Positions 12,000 to 23,872 are shown, numbered from the stretch's first letter. The stretch is 64,000 nucleotides of DNA from Symbiodinium natans (GCA_905221605.1 CAJNDS010000635.1:1-64000), one strand, 5' to 3'. Program-made: numbers and translations. Notes: generated by a model from the letters alone, not told the origin.

Positions 12000-14690
12000 C
12001 GTGTCTGGGGGCTGAAGTTTGACGAGGGTTTCGGGGTATTCAGGACCTCATGACGTCTGAGCAGGCCAATTCATAGCTGAGTCCCGCCCACGTCTACCCC
12101 AAAACCCCAATCCCTGACTTGCCTGAAGAGATACCGTCCTGTGCAAATGCATGTAACTACACAGTCACAGTTGTATACATGTGCAAATTCTAGAAAAATG
12201 CGAACTCCAGAAGCCAGAAGCCCCAAACCTGTGCACACCCCACTCCAGGAGAGGGCCTTGTCTGATTCATGTCGCCAGCGAGGCCGATGCCCATTGGCAT
12301 GGGCGTCGTGTCCAGCCGCCTCTGCTTCTGCGCTGAAACCTTGGAGGAGTGGAGTCAGTGCAGTTGAAGCCCCCTGGCTTATGTCAAATTGGGTTTTCAT
12401 AGACAACCCATCCGCATGCTTGCCTCTGCACGTGATTCTCCATTAGCACCTAAAAGCCCGCGACTTCACTGTACATTTCATGACTCCCAATGCCCTTAAA
12501 CCATCCTAGCCTCTAAGCCCCTGCTACCAGTTGCTGTGCCGCGAAAGGCTGCCGCTGCGTGGCAAGCTGACCGTCAGCAGCATCACCTGAGTCATTGTGG
12601 TCGAAGAGTTGCAAACCGACGCGTGATGAGACTGCAAGCACAAATGCTTCTGCACACCGAGTCCACGCGGTGGTCCAAAAAAGATTCCGACTGAGGCTCT
12701 CACACACTCCCTTGCCATAATTTGGCTCATTAGCGTTGAAGAGCAATGGAAAGTACTCTACCTGGCTGCATCACGGAACAGTGACTCATTGCCCATCATA
12801 TTGCTGTTTTGCATGCGCCTCTGTGACAGCGGTAGCTCAAGCTGTAATTAAAGCTGCAAAAAGGAGTTCCTTCAATTCGGGTGGACGTGTTTTTGGTTGT
12901 GATGAAATGGCTCTAGGCTGTTGTCACTGCAGCTTTTGCTTGTCCATGCATCAAGGCGCCTTGCTAACGTAGATGCCATCCTTGTCGGCAAGACCCGTCA
13001 GAAGGGAGTTTGCAGTAGTGGCATCTCGCTGATCCGTGTCCACGAACCTCAGCGCAAGGACTTTGGGTGCCAGTGAGCAATCGACGTGGTGGCTTCTAGG
13101 GTCGAGGTGGGTTTCCGGATCAAAACAGCAAGCGTGAGTCATTCGGGTTCCCGAGAGCCGTTCGGCCTAAGAACCGAAAACCCTAAAACCGTCACCTGAC
13201 CTCCAATGCCCCTCGGGCACATCCCCTAAACCCTATAAACCCCTAAACTTACCCTCAACGCCACACCCAAACTTTGCCAAACACCCTGAAGCTCCACGAA
13301 GTCGAAGTCCTAAAGTATCCGTCAGTGCTGCAGGGGCATGTTGAGGGGGGCGGGGGGGGTACCCCCTTGGGGGTAGGCTTTGGGATCCTAAAGCCCACGA
13401 AAGCCCTGAACCCTCAACTTCGGGCAGAGCACACCTTGAGCAAAGACATATCCATCTTGTGGTTCTCCTCCCTCAGCTGCTTGCCCTCACTCTCCTGGGG
13501 CTGGAAAGGTTTGGAATTTGGGTTGGCGCTTAGGGGTTTAGAGTTTGGGGTTCAGGGTAACAAGTACACGCCCCGCGTCAAAGTTGGGGTTTGTCCCGTG
13601 GACGCGCGGGTTCAGCAGGACTTATAAACATACAGGTCCGGTACGGATGTGAGTGGCTTGTGATTTCTGATCAGATGCCGCTCCGGCAAGCCCTCAGGAG
13701 GGAGGAAGGTCCCTGACTCCCTGAAACCTTGACTCCGCGTCCGGGCGTCGATGAGCTTAGCACCTTGGCCTGTCATGGTTGAGGACTGCTAAGGCTGCTA
13801 AGGCATATCGGGCTTGGGATTTGCAAAGTTTTGAGATTTTGCCATTTTGAAGACGAGGTGCTGAGGTTGGGGTGCGTCTGTGAAATATGAACGATGTCCA
13901 TATGGTAGCGTCGAAGGTCTTCCAACAAGCACTATGCATGTCACTGCTTGTTTTGAATGGACGTTGCTGGGCCACATACATATTGTCTGTGAAGAGGTCC
14001 ATGCCGAGCGACCCGTGCTATGGGTGTGCGCATGTTGAGCGCAAATCTTTGTCGTGCCCTACCCCCCCCCCCCCCCCCCCCCCACGCGCGCGCACACACA
14101 CACACATACACACACGCTCCCTGATTCCGCAGTGGCACTACATATCGAGGCCATATTCATAAACATGAGCGATAACCTTAGTGCGAATAACAAAATCATA
14201 AGACTTGATTTTGTGCTAAGCTTGTTAAGACGCGGTGTGGGCTGACGCAACAACCTGTTATGCTTCCTATGTCATGGACTGCGCAGTGCTTGCTGGCCTG
14301 TGCACCACTTCGCCGGCGTGTTCCAATCCGGTAGCGGCAAGTCCGTGTAGGAGCTGCCATCCACGTAGTCAGGGTTGGCCGCCTTCACCTGAAGCCCATA
14401 TCAGGGTATCATCCCCTTCAAGTTCAAGATAGCACACAAGAAACCAAGGATGTCTGGACTTCTCTGGCACGAAAGGCGGGAGGTCAAGAAGTAGGGGACA
14501 CTGATGCTCCAACTTGGGCTTCAGGACACCCCAACGAGGTTCAGACCGTTGTGCCCGACGTTGATCGCACGCAGTGTCGGTACATCCGAACCTTCTTCAG
14601 GTGGCTCTACAGTCGTGAGGCTGTTCGGGCAAGGACGCAATCTTTAACACAATACCTGCATCCTCTAGCATCTCGAGTGCGGTGACCTGA
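12000..14690. other. Region without a supported exon
   Basis: Minus frames at 12513-12746 and 12951-13142 read like protein but have no clear splice sites or start. 13150-13270 and 13490-13560 carry degenerate CCCTAAA and TTTAGGG text. 14062-14114 is a C run followed by CA repeats. Confidence 0.35.
14062..14114. repeat. Poly-C followed by (CG/CA)n
   Basis: 22 C, then CG and CA dinucleotides. Confidence 0.95.
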
Positions 14691-14691
14691 C

Positions 14692-14867
14692 CTGTATGAC
14701 TGCGTTGCTCCTGGTGTTTCGAGGCCTGCCTTGGGGGCATTCTTCTTTGGAACGGCAGTGCATACCGAGTGCATGAGCAGGCCATCACTTTCCCAGTCGT
14801 CGAGCGTACGATTCCCCGCGCTGGCCCCCAGGAGCGTAGTGGCAATGACAACGCAAAACAGGGACAT
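14692..14867 (-). CDS. Possible first exon with signal or anchor sequence
   Basis: A true ATG opens MSLFCVVIATTLLGASAG, a hydrophobic h-region ending in small residues like a signal peptide or membrane anchor. A polar segment follows (NRTLDDWESDGLLMHS), and the exon closes at a consensus CAG|GTCAGG donor after 58 codons. The frame is open about 50 nt further upstream, so this could instead be an internal exon with a membrane segment. Another frame of the same DNA is also open. Product unknown. Confidence 0.4.
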
Positions 14868-16235
14868 GATGAGCGCGCTTCCGACAGGGTGGCCTACATA
14901 TGGGCGCCCATATGCATCTACTCATTCACAGAGAAGCGCTTAGGCATGCAGGGTGCGGGTTCTTGGTTGCAGACCTTAGCAGGAAGAATCTCACCACAAA
15001 AGACCTAGGCTGGCTAGCAGGTTACGCCAGGGTTCATCGGGCTTTCGGTTTTCGGACTTGGTTCCCCGTTGTTCTGATGTGAGCCAAAGGCTTTGATGCA
15101 ACGGCCCATGGTCCAAGCATTGTGAGAAGCCCGAGAACTCCCACACTTTAACCCCTGCTTTGGAGTAGACACTGGAAAAAATTATATACTATTTAGGTAT
15201 ACGTAGCTATAATGGGAACCCAGAACCAAAAAAGGAATTAAGGCACAGTACCCCAAAAACCTAGCAGAAAGGTCTGAGACAGGGCATGGCGTTTAGGGCC
15301 AATTAACATCCCGAAGCCTTGCAACACTGAAAGAAACCGAGCTCGGAGTTTTCATAGGGGTCGTTTGGGGTTGCCTGAGGGAAGCAGCTGAGGGCCTGAT
15401 ATCGTAGCTCCTGAAGTATGCGTAAGCATGTTCGAGCATGTTGAAGATCACGAGGCGCACATATCATAAACAACCCGTGAATTTACGAGTACAGAACCCT
15501 CAACTCGCCAGATCCTGCATCCTTAGCCCGAGCCTTTCCGGTCTTTGGCTTAGGGTTTGGGGCTTGAGGGTGAAGTGAAGCTCGCAGAAGGGTCGGAGCT
15601 GTTTTTTTCTCGTGCCAGCCAAGGGCTACCCCTCTATGATACATCGAGCCATCGCCGAATACAGCACCCCAGGGGCTGAGTCCACATATGGCCTGGGCTC
15701 TACTATTATTACTGCTATCATTTTTTCATTCTGGTTAAAATTTTTAGCATGTAAGATTCTTACTGCTATTTTTCTGCTGTTATTCTGTATTCGGATGTAT
15801 TACGATGGTTCTTACAAGTACGAATCTTCTTCTGATAAGATATATGCGACAGAACAAATTTGAACAAGTGTCCATGCTTTTTCCTGGCATGCTGGGTCGC
15901 TGAAGGGCGTCGTCTCGCAGGGGCTCTGGAGTGGCCAGCCAGGGAGGCCAACGTCCCAACCTAGGAGCAGAGCGCCCTCAGCTTAAGCCAGGGCCTTCAC
16001 CGAATATCGCAGTAGAGTCGATTCTTGCCGCCCGAAAATCCGCCCCAACGCCGGTGTGGGTCCACCTTGATCTGAACTCCGAAGCCAGGGTCGCCCAGGT
16101 GTCAGGGGTTCAAGTCGTTCCGCTGTTCGCGCGCGCACCCTTCAAGCTCGCAAGCACATTGCCAAGCAGGGGTAACCGAGAAGGTATATGCAAGAGGGCG
16201 ATCAGAACATGAGTCCATCATGGGAGGTCAAAGAC

Positions 16236-16375
16236 CATTTCAGCTCTCCCTTGAAGCCGTACTTCTGCACCATGCCCGACAAGAGGCTGTGGATACCTCG
16301 GTCGTCTCCACGCTCGATGAGGAAGCCTGTGTAGTCGGTATGGAAGGCCGCAAGCCTTGCGAAAAGTCTTGCCAC
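16236..16375 (-). CDS. Internal exon, unknown protein (gene F)
   Basis: GGAG|GTGGCA acceptor; 46 codons starting VARLFARLAAFHTDYTGFLI and continuing ERGDDRGIHSLLSGMVQKYG, strongly GC-rich in third position; probable donor TG|GTCTTT. A GT site after GACGACCGAG could end it earlier. It follows 16499-16537 in phase 0. The Arg/Leu helix and GIHSLLSGMVQKYG segment look like a folded domain, but I do not recognise the family. Confidence 0.6.
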
Positions 16376-16498
16376 CTCCACCCCCCCCACCCAAACCCTC
16401 CGAGTCTCCGAGTGCATCCCGGATCCCTGTAGCTCCCTGTGGCTCACGGGAAAGTTGCATGAACTGACTCGGAAACCTGAAAAGCCAAGGGGCCTCAC

Positions 16499-16537
16499 AG
16501 CTTCTGCACCGCCGTGGAGCTCGAAAACCGACTGACG
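16499..16537 (-). CDS. Short internal exon (gene F)
   Basis: CTCGAG|CGT acceptor, 13 codons (RQSVFELHGGAEA) and a good GCT|GTGAGG donor, phase 0 at both ends. It joins to 16236-16375 without breaking frame. Confidence 0.6.
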
Positions 16538-16854
16538 CTCGAGGTTAAAAAGCGCCTTCGGTCAAGCGATTTGGCTCTCCCTCTTCATTTTTGGCTGTAC
16601 AGTACCATCATGGAATTTGGGAATATGAAGGCGCAGGTGCGATGGAAAGCTTAGGGGGCCGTCGACGAATAGAATCGCTCTTGGTTCGCGGAGGTCTTCA
16701 TGTTCTTACAGCTTCACCCTGTTGCTCAAGAGTACCCCATGTAAATCACACTGTCACTGAGGTTTACCGAACTGCGAATGGTGGCCCTGCACCCTAAGAC
16801 GTTTATGGGATCCCTGCCCTGGATACACCCGAAAAGCCCCAGTGTCTGTCAACC

Positions 16855-16932
16855 TCAGGCGGCGGCGGCGATGTGATCGAAGCGGAAGCGAGCAACAGCC
16901 ACCATCTCAAGCCGGCGTCGTATCTCCTCCGC
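16855..16932 (-). CDS. Terminal exon with stop (gene E)
   Basis: TTGAG|GCG acceptor, then AEEIRRRLEMVAVARFRFDH, IAAAA and a TGA at 16855-16857. Third positions are GC-rich. It follows 17341-17369 in phase 0. It probably ends a minus-strand gene; function unknown. The other two frames are partly open, so the frame is not beyond doubt. Confidence 0.5.
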   Translation of the reverse strand, partial: AEEIRRRLEMVAVARFRFDHIAAAA

Positions 16933-17340
16933 CTCAAGGATTTATTGCTCTCAGGGTGAGGGGGGTTATAGGGGTTTCCCCAGCAAGGTGGCAATCATGG
17001 CCTGAAGAAGAGTTCGAGGCTGGTATCTCCAACTTTGAAGAATTTTTGAAGAATTAACGCTGATTCGCGCCACCAGCAAACTTCTGTTGTCCTTGAGGCG
17101 CTTAGTTTGAATGTCGCCTCTCAGAGATCACTTTTACCTGGATGTAGCACCTCGAAGACCTTGCACGAATCCCACTGCAAACAGTGCTTCGAGTCTATTA
17201 AAAGATTGGGTCCGGTTCGCGCGGAAAGTCGGAAATCCGAAGCATGCCTACCACCCCATCCTAAACTGCCCGAATGCAACCCGGAACCCCCACCGCGATA
17301 AGTCCACGAAGGTTTCCCTCGCCTCGTGAGCACGCCCCAC

Positions 17341-17369
17341 CGAAAAATCCCAGAAGGAGTCATGCTCGC
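17341..17369 (-). CDS. Micro-exon (gene E)
   Basis: CCAAG|GC acceptor, nine codons (EHDSFWDFS) and a TCG|GTGGGG donor. The length (29 nt) makes it weak on its own; support comes from the phase match with 16855-16932. Confidence 0.35.
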
Positions 17370-18583
17370 CTTGGTTCATGGGCTGAGTGGTGGGCTTAGA
17401 GTTAAACCCTAAGCCCCTTTATCACCCTGGATGCCTTACTTGAGGGTTTATTATAGGGTTTAGGGTCAACCCTCTGCAGGTTTTCAAGGCTTCATAAGGT
17501 CAAGTATTGGGATGTTCATGGTTTCAGGGCTTTCTGTAGGGGGAGTTGTCGGGTTTTGTGCATAGGGACGAAGGCTTTCAGGGCCATGTGTTTTGGGTTG
17601 TGATGAAAAATTGCATAAACACAAACAACTTTGCTGTGTTTCAATATTTCTCCCTAGAAGTGGACAACGAATAAATGTAGTTCAACGATTGGCGAAGTAG
17701 GCAGGTGACTGTGATGACTTGCGAGTCCCAACTTGAGAGCCTCCAGGAGACTACTATGCCCACAGGGCCCTGACTTGAGGGCTCAGTGCTGATAATCATG
17801 TCGTTGCAGAAGGCAATCCAGAACCCCGAAGACAGTTACTGTATCGCACATCTTTCTCCAAAACCAGGCGTCGAAATGGGCCACTGCCATCACGCAGAAA
17901 CCTTGGTCGACAGTATTCGCTTCGCCCCCTCCAACACGTAAATCCCATCTCTCGCTGCTGCGCAAGGTGCTTGAAGTGTGAGACTTCTTTACTTGCGTGC
18001 TGCTGGTTTTTCACTGGCATGAGAGCCTGTCGCTCAAGAAGGAAGATGAGACCTCTCAGTTTGCGCCCAGCCAACGACTTTTTGATAGCTGCGCTTAGTG
18101 GCAAACTTTCGGATGATGTTCATGATGCAGGTGCCCATGGCTCATGATCATGGTTCCTGTACTGTGAACTCCGACCCTCCGAAAGGATCAGGAAGTCAGG
18201 GTATCCAGCAAAGGACGAAGCTAAGTTTCCACCTGCCCGACGGAACAATCCGAAACAGGAGGCAACAGAGCAGATGGAAGGTGCTTTTGTGACCGAGTTG
18301 CACAGAAAAGCTGGCAGCGGTGCCGTAAAATACCCAACCATCAAGTTTTCATAATGACTCCCAAGCCCCCAACCCCCACCCACGGTTCCTCGAAACCACC
18401 GTTTTGGGAGGTTGGAAAAGTGATGGTGGTTGGGTTTGGGGACGCCATTCTGCCCAGTGAGTTGTCAGACGGAAAGTCCAGCCCCAGGCCTTGTGAAACA
18501 CACGCCTCAAACCTTCGTAACAACTCTGCAGATACCTGCACCCACGGACGACATGCCCACGCACTCTTCGTACACTGTTGCGC

Positions 18584-18692
18584 CTAATCCGAGCCCCGCT
18601 GCATGGTGCCGATCATCTTGTACTCTTTGCTGGAGCTGCAGCCGGCGTGGATGGTCCGCACGTCATCCTCTCCATTTTCGAGGTAGTTGAAC
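18584..18692 (-). CDS. Terminal exon of gene D, unknown product
   Basis: CTCAG|G acceptor, 35 codons beginning FNYLENGEDDVRTIHAGCSS and ending TMQRGSD, then TAG at 18584-18586. Third positions are almost all G or C. It joins in phase to 19228-19304 (AG+G makes Arg). The DVRTIHAGC segment faintly recalls Fe(II)/2-oxoglutarate oxygenase metal-binding text, but the stop follows too soon for that fold, so I leave it unnamed. Confidence 0.7.
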
Positions 18693-19227
18693 CTGAGACA
18701 GCTTGCCTAAGGCCTAAGGGGCCTAAAGATGCAGTCGTTCAATCGTCCTGAACGCTGTGCGGGGGAGAGCCAGAGAATCAGACATAAACCAGGCTGAATC
18801 AGTTGTAATTATCCGGTGTAGTGATGGTGGCGGTTTAGAATTGAAGCGCGCAGCCCAACAGCTGACTTCAGTGAAGCCACCACAGGTACAGCGTCCCTCT
18901 CCTTGGTATGAGCTAGGCATGCTATGCATGCATGCACTTTTGAGGCGATCTGGGTGTCCGGTGCTGCGGGAGTTGACTCGCTGCTAACAACACTGCCATG
19001 TACAGGTAAGTGGCTCCGGAAGGACTGGAGCCTGTGCAGCTCGGCCATGCCTCAAATTCGGATCTAGATGCAAGTTCTCAAAACACACCCATGTGGGGGG
19101 GGGGGGGTCTCTTTCTCATGGATACATGCATCTCTTTGATGAGGACTCCTGTAACAGTAAGTAACAGTAACAAGAGGCATTCCAGGAAGGAGCGGCCAAT
19201 CTTGAAAAACCTTCACCCTGGAGAGGC

Positions 19228-19304
19228 CTGCACATGTCTCTGGCGGCTTCCAGGACCCGCTGCCGAAACTCGCTGGGCTCGTTGGAGTCTACTCGGCGAT
19301 GAAC
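19228..19304 (-). CDS. Internal exon of gene D
   Basis: GCTGAG|GTT acceptor and TGCAG|GC donor (non-canonical GC). 25 codons: VHRRVDSNEPSEFRQRVLEA then ARDMC. Strong third-position GC. Phase fits both 20488-20556 before it and 18584-18692 after it. Arg-rich helix; family unknown. Confidence 0.7.
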
Positions 19305-19449
19305 CTCAGCCCCGCAAGCATGTACTTGCAAGATCTTGCAAGAGTCGGCTGTCTGCTGACATGCACTTTGTTCTTTAGCTTTAGCATTTTGGGGCTTTTA
19401 CGCAGGCATGCTGTGAGACACTGTGAGACGCCGCATGCGAGACCGGCAA

Positions 19450-19451
<2 letters not shown>

Positions 19452-19487
<36 letters not shown>

Positions 19488-19490
19488 GTG
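19452..19490. repeat. (TG)n microsatellite
   Basis: Nearly perfect TG run with one CG. Confidence 0.95.
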
Positions 19491-20487
19491 TTGTGTGGTC
19501 GTGCGTGGGTGTCTCTGTCTCTGCCTCTGCCTCCGCCTGTGCAGTGCCCAGCCCATGTAGTTTGTTAAAACCAACATGTCAAAGGTGCGTACGCTTCGGT
19601 GTCGCTGGTAACCTTGGCTCACGGCTGCTGGACAAAGTGTATTTTAAATTTCCTGATGCTATCAATTTGAGCAAGACGTGCACGTACGATCTTCCCAAAA
19701 CCACTACACAGTTTTCAGGGTGGCAAGCAATCCTGTTTACAGCCAAGATGTGTCACTGGAATGCCATGGTAGCGCTGTCCCATGAAACCCTGTAGCTTTG
19801 CAGACCTATTCCCTAAACTCAACTGCCCTCTACCAACAGCTACTCGACCCACATCGGCTTTGGCTATTTGAATTGGGCCCTTTTTGCAAAATGCGCCTCT
19901 AAAGGAAATGGTATAGCGTGGACAGTCAAACCTCTCAATCCTTCACCACGACACACGCTGATTGCGCGAGTCGTTCAAAGCCTGTTGCCAGGCCAACACC
20001 TGCAAAGTCATGCGGTCGATCTAGAGAACTTGACCATCTTGTTTGCAAGAAGGCGATGTGGCATTTGCAATAATATTTGTGACAATTGGAAGACAAATGA
20101 GAGGTCTGTTGACTTCAAGTTCCTGTAGCGAGCGTAGCAAGTACAACTGCGATTGTAAACCTTAGCCATCGCCTAGATTCAACTTGGGAGCTTGCAAAAA
20201 GTAGCCCCCCCCCCCGCTACACTCTACCTACCCAAGCATAGTAGAACCCCTTGCAAGGACGCCCCAGTTTAGGGTTTTGGCTCTTAAGATCGATTTTTGT
20301 CAGAGTCCTGAGTAAAGCCTGTTCTGACCCAGGTAAGAGATGAACCTCTCGACTGTGTCTGAGTGGTTTCCCAAGAACCAGCAACAAGTCCTAGGCACAA
20401 ATCTTCCGTCGTAGCAGACTGTTTCAAAACACTACCAGAACCCGTAAACTTTGTTGCAGTACACCATAACCCCTAACCCCAAACCAC

Positions 20488-20556
20488 CGAAAGCGGCCTC
20501 GTCGTGCTCTGCTGCAACTCCCATATGGCTAACCTTGCCCGCTCGTCCTCGCTCAG
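20488..20556 (-). CDS. Internal exon of gene D
   Basis: CCTCAG|CTG acceptor and TCG|GTGGTT donor, 23 codons in phase 0 (LSEDERARLAIWELQQSTTR then PLS). LSEDERA is typical of the start of an amphipathic helix. The intron begins with GGTTTGGGGTTAGGGG. Joins in phase to 19228-19304. Confidence 0.7.
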
Positions 20557-20994
20557 CTGAGGGCTTTGCTGAAGTAACTACTGGCAATTCTTAGGGCTTG
20601 GGGGCTAGTCTTAAGAATCAACCCTTTCACAGAGGTTCGTCCTGCGGAAGCCAGGAGCTTCTACGAACAAACGTTGCAGCAAGGCTGTGAACCCTGGCTG
20701 CGAGCACTCGTCTTCATCTCATCTAAACCGTTGCCGTGTTTCTTCTTGATCTACGTGTGTGAACATGCTGCGTCACAGGGGTCAGGGGTTCCGGGGGGCT
20801 TTTTTGGGGGAGAAGGGTTTAGGCTTCAAGGCATTTAGGAGTCCCCAACATGCTCTGGTCGGCAACAAGTCGGTCCAAATGTATCCAGAAGCAGCGGGAA
20901 GACGGTGCCTGTTCAAGCTAGTAGGGCTGCGGGGCTGTGTAGGGCTTGGTACAGGCTGTTCTGCTCATGCGGGCTGGCGGCTGTCAAAACTCAC

Positions 20995-21089
20995 GGGCAT
21001 GTATAACACAGGAATGAAGGGTGCAAATAATCGGGTTATATGGGCATGTATAACACAGGAATGAAGGGTGCAAATAATCAGGGTTATAT
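20995..21089. repeat. 47-bp tandem duplication
   Basis: gggcatgtataacacaggaa and the following bases occur twice in a row with two small differences. Confidence 0.9.
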
Positions 21090-21191
21090 CCCTTTGGGGT
21101 GCATTTGGGGCATCCTCACTTTGGGAAAACCCCCGGTCAGGCAGCTTCGAGTAGTGAAGAGCGCCATTTGCAGGAAACAGCTGACGAGGGC

Positions 21192-21239
21192 CCTGGCTTC
21201 ATGGGCTCGCCGCCTCCATCCTCGTAGTCGTCCAGGAAC
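21192..21239 (-). CDS. Acidic/Gly internal exon of gene D
   Basis: ACCCAG|G acceptor, FLDDYEDGGGEPMKP with strong third-position GC, donor GG|GCCC. Likely a loop or linker. Confidence 0.6.
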
Positions 21240-21348
21240 CTGGGTTCCCCAAACGAAGCTAGGGACGAGAAAGGAAGACTTCTTTCTGCTTGGGCTGTCT
21301 AAAGGAAGCCTAACCCTTGAAGAAAGCGAACAAACACCCATGTTCCAC

Positions 21349-21439
21349 TGGGGATCCGAGGAACAGGGACACGGACTGGAAGCGGTGCGGCCACAAGTAC
21401 TTGTTGAAGTTGTCCAGGTGCAAGTTCGCTGGCATGGCG
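21349..21439 (-). CDS. Internal exon of gene D
   Basis: CTACCCAG|C acceptor; 30 codons AMPANLHLDNFNKYLWPHRF then QSVSLFLGSP; donor CCA|GTGGAA or the earlier CTCG|GATCC. Almost every third base is G or C, whereas another open frame over the same bases is A/T-rich there, so the frame choice is firm. The aromatic, His-rich text looks like a folded enzyme domain; no family identified. Confidence 0.65.
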
Positions 21440-21581
21440 CTGGGTAGGTAGAGGTGGTAGATGGCCTTCGCACTTTTTTCCCTTCACCTATACCGTTTGA
21501 TACTGTCTGTTTTGCACTTTGCACAGTTGCGCTTGACGCTCTACAGAAGGCATTTTCCGTGGTGGGTCTGTTGGCACATGC

Positions 21582-21691
21582 CTCCACGTTGTTGGGATGC
21601 ACGCCAAAGGTCTGGGCCACTCTCTCCATCATGGCGACCAGGAAGTCTGGAGGCTCCTGGTGTTCATTCAGATCGAGCAGCCGACCATCCC
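21582..21691 (-). CDS. Internal exon of gene D
   Basis: GAGAG|GG acceptor and GAG|GCATGT donor (GC type). 36 codons: DGRLLDLNEHQEPPDFLVAM then MERVAQTFGVHPNNVE. Strong third-position GC; helical character. It is the start of a longer chance frame that runs on into the intron. Confidence 0.7.
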
Positions 21692-21736
21692 CTCTCAGCA
21701 GGCAACACTGCGAGTCAGTTCAGGCTGAAGCCAACG

Positions 21737-21982
21737 ATATATATATATATATATATAGCTATTATGTATTTTATATTGTATATTAGAAATGACATGTATA
21801 TGTATATATATATATACACGGATGAGCAGACCTGGGGACCAGGGGGGGAGCTGGAGACCACAAAAAAAGCAAGTACCCCCCCCCCCCTATTAAGTACTAA
21901 AAAATAGGCCCTCCATGTATATATATATATATAAAAAAATATAAATAAATAAATAAATATATATATATGTATATATATATAT
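21737..21982. repeat. (TA)n-rich cluster
   Basis: Several TA runs (21737-21757, 21797-21817, 21917-21982) with TAAA repeats between. May extrude cruciforms. It separates the exon at 21582-21691 from upstream exons. Confidence 0.9.
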
Positions 21983-22574
21983 AATAGGCTACGTCCACCC
22001 CAAGAGCGGGGCTCCGGAAAGTAGAAGGACAGCTGGTCTGTGTCTTGCATCCGCAGCCTTGGCCGCACATCCGCTGAAACGCCCAAAGCCTTCGGAGTCC
22101 TATCGAGGGTGGCCACTAAAACACCCTCTTAAAAATATATCCTACACATGATCCTCTTGAAACTCTAAGTCAGGGAAGATCTGAGATATCCTAAGGGCCT
22201 ACGTGGCGATAAGCCCTACTAAACCCGAAACCCCTTTCGGCTGCCCAGCTGCAGCGGCCTCTTGCCCAACCTGCCTTGCGCAAGGGCAAGGGGAATGGGG
22301 ACTATGGATTCCGAGGATCTGGTTCTTGCGGCTGAGGGCTTTTTATAGGCTTTGGAGTCGATTGGCTCATGAACGAGGTGGAAAACAGTCTCCTTGTGCA
22401 CCCTTACCCCACCCCCACCCTACCCCCACCCCCTTCCCTGCCCCACCCAAGTAAAGAATGTTACTTCCTCAGAGTAAGACTCAAAGCCACTATTGCCCAA
22501 AACCCGTTGCTTGCTTCGCCTTTGAGCTACAGTCCGAGTCGCCAAAACCGGACGAGGCGTTGAGGGCGCCAGGC

Positions 22575-22623
22575 CTCGTGGGCTCTGCGAGGTTCATCAT
22601 GAGATGCACGCTCTCAGCAAGTT
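22575..22623 (-). CDS. Probable internal exon of gene D
   Basis: CACAG|AA acceptor and CGAG|GC donor around LAESVHLMMNLAEPT. The frame remains open on both sides (…RPGALNASSGFGDSDCSS), so limits are uncertain. Third positions are moderately GC-rich. Confidence 0.45.
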
Positions 22624-23384
22624 CTGTGACATGCAGGGGCTGGCACGGACCGCACTTCGTCAACGGGCTTATGCAGTACGCGGTTGTTGTTCAGCTAGGC
22701 TTAGGTGTATGAACACCCCCGCACTCACAATTATCTGAGCTCATCCTTTCTACTTTATGTATGTCCGTGGCCCGGCCGGGTGAAGACAAACTCGGAGCTG
22801 TCGCCGAAGTAGATGACTGCCTCCAACCTCGGAGTCCCGCTACCCCCCCTTTCCAAGCAAATTTAAAACTTCCAGACTGCCCTGCGCTCTAACTCTTCTT
22901 TAGTAGTAGGCAGGGTGTAGTTGCCTCATTCAAGGAGTAGTGGCTCTTGCCTTGTGCGGCTCCAGTTGAGGTCCTCACATGCTTTGGCATGAGTACAGCT
23001 CAGCTTGGGTTTCCCAGAGCCTAAACGTGGGCATCATCAACCTCCATGACGGTGAACTAAGTTTGGCTGATGGATTGGGAAGATGGCGCATCAGCGGTCG
23101 GAATCTGCTTCTCGAAAGAAAACCGAATCATTTGCCCTGGTTTCATTGCCAAGGCCGGCGCATGAGCCACCGCAGCAAAGCGCACTCCTGGACGCAGAGT
23201 GGTCGCTTGTGCTAGCCAATGGTGAAACGGCTCACGCGGTGTACTGCACGAATTGCCAGGCAATCCTGGGATCGTTGGCAAACGTGACAATTGAACATTC
23301 CCAAACCCTTTAGCACAAAAGGCCTTGGCAACCCTGACATCCCTAGCCCTAAAACCTGAAATAGAACCTCGTGCGTGGCTGGGC

Positions 23385-23471
23385 CTTGTGCGTGAGCATG
23401 TTGCGGATCCGCAGCACTTTCGGATTGAGGCTAAGCATGTCGGCACGGTAGGCTTCCGCCCGCTCGAAGGT
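23385..23471 (-). CDS. Internal exon of gene D
   Basis: CCGAG|ACC acceptor and AAG|GCCCAG donor (GC type) enclose 29 codons in phase 0: TFERAEAYRADMLSLNPKVL then RIRNMLTHK. Strong third-position GC and a clear helical pattern. Product unknown. Confidence 0.7.
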
Positions 23472-23835
23472 CTCGGGGTTTACCATTGACGCTGCGGAAC
23501 TACATGACTACGTGGCACTTGCTGCCAGCAACAGTGCTGACAGCTCCTAAGCTTGAACCAAGATGTGAAAGACTCGCATGGCCCAGGAGGCCTTTAGCTG
23601 CTTTAGCCTTAAAGACATCGGGGGTCTGGTGGCTTCTTGAACTAGACAGTTCACAAACTGGTTGGGTCTACGCAGCAGACATCCAGGCTCGAGCTTGTAT
23701 GTGCAATCCGTGAAGACACGCTGGTCTCTTCTGCTTTGTACCCAACAGCGGCTGCCAGGGGCAGTGATGCCTTGCCTTTCCAACAACCAGGGTGTCAGGC
23801 CCAAACTGACCAAACCTGGATAATTGTTCCTAAGG

Positions 23836-23836
<1 letters not shown>

Positions 23837-23870
<34 letters not shown>
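23837..23870. repeat. (CA)n microsatellite
   Basis: Perfect CA run. Confidence 0.95.

Positions 23871-23872
<2 letters not shown>

Noticed and set aside
18584-18692. AlkB-like or prolyl-hydroxylase-like oxygenase C-terminus
   Set aside because: The DVRTIHAGC text suggests it, but the spacing is wrong and the stop follows 20 residues later, leaving no room for the rest of the fold.
21084-21632. 182-codon minus frame
   Set aside because: Only its first part is a real exon (21582-21691, read in the same frame); the rest is intron and covers the exon at 21349-21439 in the wrong frame.
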